NCBI GenBank assembly: GCA_903887275.1
Contig: CAISPD010000127.1
Location: 1-47,226 of the forward strand
Direction: 5' to 3'
Length of the DNA stretch: 47,226 nucleotides
Source: an uncultured Mucilaginibacter sp.
Lineage (GTDB): Bacteria > Bacteroidota > Bacteroidia > Sphingobacteriales > Sphingobacteriaceae
Under the pieces are notes generated by a model that was not told the DNA's origin, made no database searches, and was given only the letters and a program-made list of their open reading frames with translations. Within the stretch, counting starts at the first letter, position 1. Every line of letters begins with the position of its first letter. Made by a program: the position numbers and the translations under genes. Positions 25,592 through 33,162 of the stretch are shown here, in pieces.

Positions 25592-26875
25592 TTAGATCAG
25601 ATTCTTTCTCCGCAATCCCCAAAGGGCAAGCAGCTGAAAGGCCAAAGTTATTAAAACCAGTGGTATCAGATAGCTTACCACATCACTCAATGTACCATTT
25701 TGCAGGAATAAGCCATAATAGGCCTCGAGGCACCAGTGCATCGGCGAGAAATTAGCGATGGCTTTAAGCGAAGTATCCATGGAAAAGGTAGGTACCATTA
25801 AACCACCGATGGCCGCCAGTATCACGATAGCAATTGCTCCAAAGCCGTTATTCTGCTGGTGGGTTTCTGAAAATGCGCCCACGCAAATGGCAAAACTTAC
25901 CGCGCACCAGCCCGTAAGCAGGGTTACGATAAACAATCCAAAAAGATCGTGAGGTAATTCGAGCCCCGGCAAATTGATATGGGGGAACAGCCAAATACCC
26001 AAGGAGAAAATAACTGCCGCCTGTATAAAAGTAACGATGATATAAGTGATCTGCTTGGAAAGCATACCCACCAGGTAGCTGGTTGGTAAAGTTTTCAGGC
26101 GGATCAGACTGCCACTTTCTTTTTCCCGCACCACACTGCCACCGAGCGACATGATAATGAAGAACATAGCAAAAATGGTCCAAGCCGGCACATTATGCTG
26201 TGCGGCATTGGGTGGTTTGGTTGAACCATTGATAGAAACGGCAATATCATTGATCCGGGCTTTATTGTTCAGCATCTGGCCCTCCAGGTCGGCGGGCAGG
26301 GGTTTTTCGTTGATATCAAAATAAAGGGTACGCAGGGTTTGCCGGCTTTCTACCAATTGCAGCGCACTTTGCAAAGCGCCCTTAACGGATAGACGTAAAG
26401 ACTCCTGTAAAACCGGGTTATAATAAAGCGTTAGCGGGTCGATCTCGCCGAGGTCTTTTTGCGCCGATGAATCGGCCTGCAAACCAAAGCTGGTCAAGGC
26501 CTTGCCTGCCGTGTTTTTTGATTTTGCTAATACTTTCCGGGTAAAATCAGCCGGAATCACCACACTCATTAACGCGTCTTTTTTCCGCAAAGAGTCACCG
26601 ATGGTTTTCTCATCCTGGTTTTGTGGCAATTGTACTACCGAGAACATCCCGATCTTTTCGATCGCTTCAACCAGTTGCCTGCCGGAAGCGCCGGTATCCC
26701 GGTTGCATAAAAGGATAGGCAGTTTGTTTTTGTTGATCAGTTGAAAGGTGCTGTTTTGAATATCCGTTATCACCACTACCAGTGTAATAGGCATCACAAA
26801 CATCAGGGCCAGCCCAACGCCATCGCGCCACAGCACCCTGAAATCTTTCACCAATGTTGCCCAAAGCTTATACAT
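25592..26875 (-). CDS. ABC-2 type exporter permease
   Basis: A 427-residue inner-membrane protein. One N-terminal membrane helix (ALMFVMPITLVVVITD) is followed by a large extracytoplasmic region of about 175 residues and a C-terminal bundle of about five helices. Conserved ABC-2 features include EKESGSLIRLKTLPTSY, typical of the coupling segment, before the second helix. The start overlaps the ATPase gene by 8 bases. With that ATPase it should form an exporter for the pigment or its lipid precursors across the inner membrane. No MMPL exporter or LolA gene, common in other aryl polyene loci, is present nearby. Confidence 0.9.
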   Translation of the reverse strand: MYKLWATLVKDFRVLWRDGVGLALMFVMPITLVVVITDIQNSTFQLINKNKLPILLCNRDTGASGRQLVEAIEKIGMFSVVQLPQNQDEKTIGDSLRKKDALMSVVIPADFTRKVLAKSKNTAGKALTSFGLQADSSAQKDLGEIDPLTLYYNPVLQESLRLSVKGALQSALQLVESRQTLRTLYFDINEKPLPADLEGQMLNNKARINDIAVSINGSTKPPNAAQHNVPAWTIFAMFFIIMSLGGSVVREKESGSLIRLKTLPTSYLVGMLSKQITYIIVTFIQAAVIFSLGIWLFPHINLPGLELPHDLFGLFIVTLLTGWCAVSFAICVGAFSETHQQNNGFGAIAIVILAAIGGLMVPTFSMDTSLKAIANFSPMHWCLEAYYGLFLQNGTLSDVVSYLIPLVLITLAFQLLALWGLRRKNLI

Positions 26876-27626
26876 CGTTGCGGTATTCTTTTCCGGTTAG
26901 TTCAAGGAATAAGCCTTCGAGGCTTTCCTTTTTATGTTCGATCAATAAAGCTTCCAGATCATTCTGTGCAATGATCTCGCCACTGTCTATCAGTGCCACT
27001 TCTTCGCATAAGCCTTCTGCTTCGCTTAACTGGTGCGAAGTATAGATCAGAGTAGTTCCGTTTTTATTCAGCTCATGCAGGTAGCTGATGATGGCGTGAC
27101 GGGTTTGCACGTCAACACCAACAGTTGGTTCGTCCAGGATCAATATCTGCGGGTTATGGATCACTCCGATGGCAAGGTTTACCCTGCGCTTCATCCCGCC
27201 CGAAAACTTGCCCACCTGCTTGTTTCTTACGCCGTCAAGTCCGAGAATGTGCAAGAGTTCATCGGTTTTAGTTTTGATCTGATGCCGGTTCAATCCTGCC
27301 CAGGCACCAAAAAAAGCAAGGTTTTCTACCGGGCTCAGTTCCTGATAAAATGAAAAGTCCTGTGGTACAAAGCCAAACAGGCGATTAACCTCATTATTAT
27401 GTTTAGCCACGTTAAGCCCCAGTAATTCAACTTTGCCTTCAAGCGGACCGATCAAACCGGTCATTAAACTAAGCAGGGTAGTTTTTCCGGCGCCATTGGG
27501 ACCGAACAAGCCAAACCGCTGGCCTTTTTTTACTTTCAGGTTTAGCCCCGAAAAGGTAACGCCATCGTTTCCAGGGTAATGGAAACCCAGATTCTCGATA
27601 TTTATCGCTAAAACGTCGTCTACCAT
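26868..27626 (-). CDS. ABC transporter ATP-binding protein
   Basis: A 252-residue nucleotide-binding subunit: Walker A GPNGAGKTTLLS, Q-loop in FGFVPQDFSFY, signature FSGGMKRRVNLA, Walker B QILILDEPTVGVD, H-loop YTSHQLSEAE. It belongs to the drug/lipid-export (CcmA-like, ABC-2 partner) group. It overlaps the upstream BtrH-domain gene by 7 bases and the downstream permease gene by 8, so it is translated as part of one polycistron. It probably powers export of the finished aryl polyene-resorcinol pigment to the cell envelope. Confidence 0.93.
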   Translation of the reverse strand: MVDDVLAINIENLGFHYPGNDGVTFSGLNLKVKKGQRFGLFGPNGAGKTTLLSLMTGLIGPLEGKVELLGLNVAKHNNEVNRLFGFVPQDFSFYQELSPVENLAFFGAWAGLNRHQIKTKTDELLHILGLDGVRNKQVGKFSGGMKRRVNLAIGVIHNPQILILDEPTVGVDVQTRHAIISYLHELNKNGTTLIYTSHQLSEAEGLCEEVALIDSGEIIAQNDLEALLIEHKKESLEGLFLELTGKEYRNDV

Positions 27627-28630
27627 TTGATCTGCTTCAAAGCTAAAAATGCATTTTTTTCCAGTTCAGCTACTTGTATCAGGTAATCGCCCATCTGGTC
27701 GAAATCGGCCTGGCTCCCCAATCGGCCTTTATAAATACCTGCCGCATGCACCGCGGCTGTCCGCCAAAGGTCGCCGGCCTCCGTAAAAAGCTTCGAAATA
27801 TCCAGCAATTCTTCTTGGTGGGTATAGGCATAGGCTTCCTGCAAAAATGCTGCATAAATATAACGAAATCCACCACCTCCTGTACCAATTTCTTCCTGCA
27901 TTCGTACCAGTTGTGCCAGGTACGAACCTGCTTTTTGCAGCCCAAGTTTATCGCGCCATCTTTTAATCTTTTTACCGGTGTAGGCTATGCCTTTTACACC
28001 GGCAAAATTGCCCGGGATACGCAGCATCTGATTGACATTATTTTTGATGCCTTTGATGATCGCTTTCCTGATCTGCTCATCGCTGATCGTTGCAACATCG
28101 CCGGGGTAATAAATTTGTCCTTTAGGGGCAAGGGCACCTTTGGCAAAACGAACACGTTCCAGTTCATAGCTGCTGAGCTGGGTTACCGTTTCCATAACCG
28201 GGTCGCTGATGAGGTATTGATCTTCCTCTTTCCCAAAGACGATCAGGTTATGTGCATTAAAATGAAAACGGTATTCGCGGGGGAAATACGACAGGTAATA
28301 AACGCCCACCTGGCAGCCTGCAGGCTGCCCATGCTCAAGGCACTGCATTAGCGCCGCTTCGGCTTTTTCTTTGGAGCTGAATTTCTGCCTGACCACCGGA
28401 ATGCCTAAAGCATTGCAGGTGCGCTTAAATATCAAACCCGGAAACGTTCGGAAAGCAATGGCCGGACCATTATTTATTTTGATGAGGGGGATATAACAGA
28501 AAAATAACCCGACGCCTATGCCAAATGCCAGAGGTTCGGTTATTTTTCCTCCCGAAGATTTGCGTAGCAGGCTGCTTGTTACACCCGATTCGCAGTGGGC
28601 CGACTGCTGGTGTTCAAAATCAAGCTTCAT
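27620..28630 (-). CDS. BtrH N-terminal-domain protein, candidate acyltransferase
   Basis: A 336-residue protein. The first ~130 residues fit the BtrH N-terminal domain, a papain-like fold whose founding member moves an acyl group from a carrier protein onto an aminoglycoside amine. Candidate catalytic residues are Cys13 in SAHCESG, a His in HFNAHNLIVFG and an Asp in YLISDPVM. The C-terminal half is helical (GFRYIYAAFLQEAY), as in BtrH relatives. In this operon the attractive role is joining the ACP-bound aryl polyene acid to the resorcinol hydroxyl, forming the flexirubin ester. That role is inference. It overlaps both neighbouring genes. Confidence 0.75.
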   Translation of the reverse strand: MKLDFEHQQSAHCESGVTSSLLRKSSGGKITEPLAFGIGVGLFFCYIPLIKINNGPAIAFRTFPGLIFKRTCNALGIPVVRQKFSSKEKAEAALMQCLEHGQPAGCQVGVYYLSYFPREYRFHFNAHNLIVFGKEEDQYLISDPVMETVTQLSSYELERVRFAKGALAPKGQIYYPGDVATISDEQIRKAIIKGIKNNVNQMLRIPGNFAGVKGIAYTGKKIKRWRDKLGLQKAGSYLAQLVRMQEEIGTGGGGFRYIYAAFLQEAYAYTHQEELLDISKLFTEAGDLWRTAAVHAAGIYKGRLGSQADFDQMGDYLIQVAELEKNAFLALKQIKW

Positions 28631-29027
28631 GTACGGTCATGGTTTTAAGATCGGCTACGCTGGTGTTAAAAGCATCAGCGTATTTTTGAAGCTTCTTTTC
28701 TGATAGTTTTTTAAACACTTCGGGCTTTAAATGCCTTTTGATCCGCCATCTCCAAAAGCCCGTATAATCAGACAATATGCCCGCGTCCATCAAGCGGTAT
28801 TCCATAAAGAACAAAACCGGGCTGGCTTCACCATTAAGTACTTTTTGCTTTGCATTGGCGATACGTGCTTTCACGTCCTGCCAGGCAACATCAAGGGCTT
28901 CTTTCTTTACTTCCCATCCCGTACTTAGCTCAGTGGTGTATTTACCCGAACTATCGGTCGCGTAGCAAACCTCTTTGGTTATTTTACCTAATGGCCCAAG
29001 ATCCTGTGGTACCTGTTCCTTCTTCAT
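28620..29027 (-). CDS. Conserved-looking cytosolic protein of unknown function in the Dar operon (135 aa)
   Basis: I do not recognise a family with certainty. The protein is soluble, basic and mostly helical. The N-terminal 60 residues include KEVCYATDSSGKYTTELSTG and a helix; the C-terminus, LSEKKLQKYADAFNTSVADL, resembles the last helices of an XRE/Cro-type HTH domain but is too short to call a DNA-binding protein. Its stop overlaps the BtrH-domain gene and its start codon directly abuts an intergenic repeat copy (GTGTCCTATG). Operon position between the darB-like gene and the acyltransferase suggests an accessory role in pigment assembly. Confidence 0.8.
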   Translation of the reverse strand: MKKEQVPQDLGPLGKITKEVCYATDSSGKYTTELSTGWEVKKEALDVAWQDVKARIANAKQKVLNGEASPVLFFMEYRLMDAGILSDYTGFWRWRIKRHLKPEVFKKLSEKKLQKYADAFNTSVADLKTMTVHEA

Positions 29028-29029
29028 AG

Positions 29030-29059
29030 GACACGATTGTGGGATTAAAGCGATTTATG
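29030..29059 (-). repeat. Intergenic repeat, copy 3 (inverted)
   Basis: The minus strand carries a 30-base version of the unit at 25491-25532, matching 22 of 30 positions and all of AATCGTGTCCTAT at its end, which runs straight into the ATG of the 135-residue gene. It occupies the 59-base gap after the darB-like gene. Confidence 0.65.
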
Positions 29060-29086
29060 AGATACGATCAAGTCTTAATAATTAGC

Positions 29087-30235
29087 CTAACAAACAGTCA
29101 GCAATGCATACATATACGAGAAGCGTGCGCTTTCGGGCACCAGCAATAATATCTTTTCGCCTTTATTTAAGCGGCCGCTGTTGAATAATTCGTCGATCAT
29201 AAGGTATATCGAAGCTGCGCCAACATTACCTACGGTATAAAGGTTAATGAACCATTTTTCGTAAGGGATGCCGCCACCGTAAAATTCAACCAGTTCATAA
29301 ATCTTCGAGCGGAAGAAATCGCTGGAAATGTGGGGAAGAAAATAATCCACATCGGTATTCTTAAGCCCTCTTTTATCGAATATCTCTTTTATCTTTTTAC
29401 CACCCAGGTGCACAATATTTTCGCTGAGCAAGGTAATATCCTGTTTTATGCTGAAGATGGATTTATTTTTGATCTCATCGGGCGTATAGTCCATAAAGCC
29501 CTTGAGTGTGCCATCTTCCTGTTTTTCGCCACCCATGTACATGCAGGTGTCCATTTCGTGCGCAAAGGAAGCGCCTTCTATCCATTCTATTCTCAGGCTT
29601 AAGCCTTCTGTATTGGGTTTATCGGATAAGTGAAATGCCGAAGCACCATCGGAAAGCATCCATCGCAGAAAATCTTTTTGAAAAGCAATAAAAGGATTCT
29701 CTTCCATCTCTTTCAACTTTTGGGCCTCCTCTTCAAATACATCCGAAACCAGCAGGCCCGAAAACCTTTCGGAGCCGGTAGCCACTGCCGTTTTAACTTC
29801 ACCTGATTTGATCGCCAGGTAAGCATATTTCAGGGCGTGCATTCCTGCACAGCAGACACCTGCCGGCGATACCACCTCTATGGCACCCAGTTCGGGTAAC
29901 CAGCCATGTGCCATTACACCGTGGCTGGGCATCACCTGGTCGGGAGATGAGGTGCCGCAGGCTAATAATTCTATCTCCTCAAGTAGTTCGGGTTTGTTTT
30001 TATATAACTTCTTTACTGCCAGGGCAGTCATTTGAGCATTGGTATGGGTCGACTTGTGGTTTTTGTCAAGGGCATAATAACGGTTTACGATACCATTGTT
30101 GCGTAAGACGATCTTCCTTGATTTTGATGGCCGGCCATCGATGTAGCCGAGGTACTCTTCCATTTCGTTATTTGAAACGGGATCATTTGGGAAATATTTA
30201 GCAGTTGAATTTATATAAACCTGGGTAGCAGACAT
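29087..30235 (-). CDS. darB: DarB/StlD-family ketoacyl synthase III (resorcinol/cyclohexanedione forming)
   Basis: A 382-residue FabH-like condensing enzyme. The Cys-His-Asn triad is visible in VVSPAGVCCAGMHAL, FLPHISSDFF and TVGNVGAASIY. The N-terminus (YINSTAKYFPNDPVSNNEME, then YIDGRPSKSRKIVLRNNGI) matches my memory of the DarB/StlD group, which fuses a beta-ketoacyl thioester with a second acyl thioester to give a cyclohexanedione. It lies one base from the DarA gene. Together they should make the 2,5-dialkylresorcinol half of a flexirubin-type pigment, or a free dialkylresorcinol. Confidence 0.88.
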   Translation of the reverse strand: MSATQVYINSTAKYFPNDPVSNNEMEEYLGYIDGRPSKSRKIVLRNNGIVNRYYALDKNHKSTHTNAQMTALAVKKLYKNKPELLEEIELLACGTSSPDQVMPSHGVMAHGWLPELGAIEVVSPAGVCCAGMHALKYAYLAIKSGEVKTAVATGSERFSGLLVSDVFEEEAQKLKEMEENPFIAFQKDFLRWMLSDGASAFHLSDKPNTEGLSLRIEWIEGASFAHEMDTCMYMGGEKQEDGTLKGFMDYTPDEIKNKSIFSIKQDITLLSENIVHLGGKKIKEIFDKRGLKNTDVDYFLPHISSDFFRSKIYELVEFYGGGIPYEKWFINLYTVGNVGAASIYLMIDELFNSGRLNKGEKILLLVPESARFSYMYALLTVC

Positions 30236-30236
30236 G

Positions 30237-31139
30237 TTATTGGTTGACTTGTAAAAAATTTTCTGTTTTTAATTTGTTTTTTTTAGATGAAAACGGCTTG
30301 ATAAATAAAGCGTCTAAGGTAAGAAGAACGGGCGCACCAAGAAACAGTGCGACATAAATATAATACTTAAATGCCACCAGCCAGGGACCGGGATTTGCAC
30401 GGTTATTGATAAACTTTGCCCATTTTACATAGGTTGGTATTGCGGTGGTTTCGAGTAGCATCAGCGGGTATTTTACTATAACAGCTTTTTGTGATAAAAG
30501 TTCTGTTTGCAGGTTTTCCCAATTATTTTCAGCGAGTCGTGCTGCAACAGTTGCGCCATAAACGCTGGCATGAGCAATATCCTCGTCTGATACCCCGGGT
30601 TTGGGAAACAAATTTAAATAGCGGTCCTTTTTACCACCAAACATCCAATGAAATATAGTTACAAAGCTGACCACATTAACGTGTTTATCAACCAGGGCAA
30701 TATTGCCAACAAGTTTGGCACCGGAATCTTTTAGCTTTTGGCGGATACGGGCATAAGCATTGAGCCACATGTTGCGGGCCTCGCCTATAGTGACCACCGG
30801 CGTGTCTTTTACGATCGCCTTAAATTCGGGACTATTTAAAATGGAATTAGACGGGATACTTGGCCAAAGAAACCATGGCTGATAACCGAGTATGATCAGG
30901 TCATACTGCTGGTGCTCTAACTTTATCGGTACCAATGGTGTAGGCACTTCAAACACACAATCGGGCATAACAGCATAAAAATCGCTGCCGGTCCAGGGGA
31001 AGGGAAAATCGTTCACCAGTTGTACCTGCACTTTTTCAACCCTTGCACCAGCTGCAATGAGCGGGGCTGTAAAGGAGTCGATAATATGGCGAAGTTGCCC
31101 GGTTTGGGAATAGTAGATGGCCAAAACTTTTTTATCCAT
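30237..31139 (-). CDS. darA: DarA-family dialkylresorcinol condensing/aromatising enzyme
   Basis: A 300-residue protein starting MDKKVLAIYYSQTGQLRHII, which recalls a flavodoxin-like first strand and loop and is characteristic of the DarA family in Bacteroidota. A single hydrophobic stretch near residues 258-280 (YYIYVALFLGAPVLLTLD) suggests membrane association at the C-terminus. In the established dialkylresorcinol pathway DarA works with DarB, converting the cyclohexanedione intermediate to the aromatic resorcinol. The darA-darB order with almost no gap supports the call. The exact chemistry of DarA cannot be read from motifs. Confidence 0.85.
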   Translation of the reverse strand: MDKKVLAIYYSQTGQLRHIIDSFTAPLIAAGARVEKVQVQLVNDFPFPWTGSDFYAVMPDCVFEVPTPLVPIKLEHQQYDLIILGYQPWFLWPSIPSNSILNSPEFKAIVKDTPVVTIGEARNMWLNAYARIRQKLKDSGAKLVGNIALVDKHVNVVSFVTIFHWMFGGKKDRYLNLFPKPGVSDEDIAHASVYGATVAARLAENNWENLQTELLSQKAVIVKYPLMLLETTAIPTYVKWAKFINNRANPGPWLVAFKYYIYVALFLGAPVLLTLDALFIKPFSSKKNKLKTENFLQVNQ

Positions 31140-31163
31140 TCGGCGGCAATTTAAAGAAACAAG

Positions 31164-31664
31164 CTAAGAGCGGGGCGAAAAATCTTCCCGGTGCAAGACT
31201 TTCGAATTTGAACAGTAGTCTAATATAGCATGTTGTACAGCTGCCGATTGGTTATTAAAGTTTTTGATCACCAGATCTTTGTCCTTTGTAATATCTGCTT
31301 TATACTTTACAATTTTAGGAGCATGCTCTTCTATCGCTAAACGCAAAAAATGGAATTCAGTGTTTTCATTATCAGCTAAAAGGGCAGTTTCCAATTTGAT
31401 GCGGCCTTCTTTAAAATACTTAAGCCTGTCTTTCGGTTTTTTCATCAGGTCGGCTTTCTTCATTAGCAGCGCCCCTTCATAGCCATCGCGTTCTTTAGCA
31501 GGTAAAGTGTTCAGTAAGCCAAGTTCGTTCTCGATCTCGGCCAGGGTACCCGATTTCATCACCTGGTAAAAAGCTGCCTTTCCAAATTTTTCCTGAATAG
31601 GCATAGCAGTGATCAGGCCTATGTTAAAACAGCAAAACAATAAAAAGCAAAGGGTTCTTTTCAT
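31164..31664 (-). CDS. Exported protein of unknown function, first gene of the Dar operon (166 aa)
   Basis: A longer frame begins at 31682, but that ATG lies inside the -7 promoter box, so ATG 31664 is preferred. It opens a signal peptide (MKRTLCFLLFCCFNIGLITA, cleavage near TAMP). The mature protein is helical and charged, with TPR-like spacing (EKFGKAAFYQVMKSGTLAEI; RLKYFKEGRIKLETALLADN). I recognise no family. Its position as leader gene of the DarA/DarB/ABC operon suggests a periplasmic role in pigment transport or deposition, perhaps filling in for a missing LolA-type carrier; this is inference. Confidence 0.75.
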   Translation of the reverse strand: MKRTLCFLLFCCFNIGLITAMPIQEKFGKAAFYQVMKSGTLAEIENELGLLNTLPAKERDGYEGALLMKKADLMKKPKDRLKYFKEGRIKLETALLADNENTEFHFLRLAIEEHAPKIVKYKADITKDKDLVIKNFNNQSAAVQHAILDYCSNSKVLHREDFSPRS

Positions 31665-31675
31665 ACTACGGGTAT

Positions 31676-31706
31676 CAAACATAATAAATTATAAGCACCC
31701 CTACAA
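31676..31706 (-). promoter_or_regulatory. Bacteroidota-type promoter of the leftward Dar operon
   Basis: On the minus strand TTG (31704-31706) is followed after exactly 20 bases by TATGTTTG (31683-31676), matching the TTTG/TTG -33 and TAnnTTTG -7 consensus with correct spacing. Transcription would start within about ten bases of ATG 31664, giving a very short leader. This is the best promoter match in the window. Confidence 0.65.
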
Positions 31707-31755
31707 CAGACATCAGGCGGGTTTGTTTTGAAGTAGCCGACCAGATAATATCTGA

Positions 31756-31763
31756 TATTTTTG
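31756..31763 (+). promoter_or_regulatory. Candidate -7 box for the rightward fatty-acid module
   Basis: TATTTTTG matches TAnnTTTG. The nearest TTTG upstream (31727-31730) is 25 bases away, longer than ideal. It would leave a leader of about 120 bases before the GTG start at 31888. The leader holds no structure I could recognise. Confidence 0.35.
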
Positions 31764-31887
31764 CGCCTAAACTTGTTTACTTTTACTTACTTTGAGGCTT
31801 TATTTATTCGGTTTTGAATCAAAACAATCCGAACAAAATGCCATTTTTAAGACATAGCCAATCTAAAATAGTTTAATTATAAAAAGG

Positions 31888-32682
31888 GTGAGTACAGGCA
31901 AACAGTTTTCGGGCTTATGGGCAGTTATTTTAGGCGGATCAAGCGGCTTCGGTTTTGCTTCGGCTGAAAGGCTGGCGGCAAATGGGATGAATATTGCTGT
32001 GTTATACCGTGAAACTTCAATAAGTGAGAAGCCTTTGCTTAGTCGTTTTAATGCTATTGCAAGCGAAAATCAGGTTACAATATCGCCCTTTAACGTCAAT
32101 GCACTTTCGGCGGATACACGGCGGGACACCCTGCGCAAACTCGAAACCGAAGGCATCAAAAAAGGTAGTGTTAAAGTGTTGCTGCATTCAATCGCCCGCG
32201 GAAACCTGAAACCGCTGACCGGCGACGATGCGCTGACAACAGAAGATATCCAGTTTACCACCTATGCCATGTCAAACAGTTTGCTGGACTGGACCCGTGA
32301 CCTGCTCGCAGCCGGTTTGTTTCATCAGGATACGCGTATTATCGGGCTTACCAGCGAGGGAGCACACAAATACTGGGAAGGCTATGCAGCTGTATCTTTA
32401 GCAAAAGCATCGCTTGAAAGCCTTGCTAAATATATGGCCGTTGAGTTTGCCCCATTCGGCATCAAAACCAATATTATTCAGGCTGGCATAACCCCAACGA
32501 CCTCTTTAAAAATGATTCCGGGCAGTGAAAAATTAATTGAGATAGGCAACAGCCGAAACCCGCTGGGGCGCATTACCCAACCTGAGGATGTTGCTAAAGT
32601 AGTGTACCTGTTAACTACCGATGATGCTTTTTGGGTAAACGGGGCCTTAATTCATGTAGATGGGGGTGAACATTGTCGCTAA
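31888..32682 (+). CDS. FabI-like enoyl-ACP reductase
   Basis: A 264-residue SDR-fold protein starting with GTG directly after AAAAAGG. The glycine-rich loop is LGGSSGFGFASAERL. LLHSIARGNLKPL and the catalytic GYAAVSLAKASLE, with Tyr and Lys separated by six residues (Y-x6-K), follow the FabI pattern rather than Y-x3-K of ketoreductases. QAGITPTTSLKMIPG resembles the FabI substrate loop. It should reduce trans-2-enoyl-ACP to saturated acyl-ACP. A dedicated enoyl reductase fits synthesis of the saturated alkyl chains of a resorcinol; polyene synthesis itself must avoid this step. Confidence 0.82.
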   Translation: MSTGKQFSGLWAVILGGSSGFGFASAERLAANGMNIAVLYRETSISEKPLLSRFNAIASENQVTISPFNVNALSADTRRDTLRKLETEGIKKGSVKVLLHSIARGNLKPLTGDDALTTEDIQFTTYAMSNSLLDWTRDLLAAGLFHQDTRIIGLTSEGAHKYWEGYAAVSLAKASLESLAKYMAVEFAPFGIKTNIIQAGITPTTSLKMIPGSEKLIEIGNSRNPLGRITQPEDVAKVVYLLTTDDAFWVNGALIHVDGGEHCR

Positions 32683-32697
32683 TTATTAATTTATCCG

Positions 32698-33162
32698 ATG
32701 AATCAGGAAGTATTAAACCATTTGCCTTACAAATCGTCTTTTCGGTTTGTGGATCATATCACTGAGCTAAGCAGCGATGGCGTGATTGGCGATTATACCT
32801 TGCGTAAAGATTCATTTTTTTACCGCGACCATTTTGAGGGAAACCCGGTTACGCCGGGCGTGATCATCACCGAGATCATGGCGCAAATTGGATTGGTGGT
32901 ATTGGGAATTTACCTGCTGATGAAAGATAATGAAGGTAGTCTTACTGCCGATGAACCTATGTTCCCGTTACTTACCTCTACTGAGGTTTCCTTTCATAAA
33001 ATGGTTTTGCCCGGCCAAAAAGTAATTGTGACGTCTGAAAAAGAATATTTCCGGTTTGGGAAGCTTAAATGTTACGTTGAAATGCACGATAGTGCCGGAG
33101 ATATAGTTGCTAAAGGAATGTTTTCCGGCATCGTAAAAAAGGTAGAACTGAAAAATGGGTAA
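32698..33162 (+). CDS. FabZ-like 3-hydroxyacyl-ACP dehydratase with complete site
   Basis: A 154-residue hotdog protein: LPYKSSFRFVDHITEL at the N-terminus and DHFEGNPVTPGVIITEIMAQIG in the centre, with both the catalytic His and the Glu 14 residues later. This contrasts with the two incomplete hotdog proteins of the polyene operon. It should dehydrate 3-hydroxyacyl intermediates for the following FabI-like step. It lies 15 bases after the reductase gene and overlaps the ketosynthase gene by 8. Confidence 0.87.
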   Translation: MNQEVLNHLPYKSSFRFVDHITELSSDGVIGDYTLRKDSFFYRDHFEGNPVTPGVIITEIMAQIGLVVLGIYLLMKDNEGSLTADEPMFPLLTSTEVSFHKMVLPGQKVIVTSEKEYFRFGKLKCYVEMHDSAGDIVAKGMFSGIVKKVELKNG

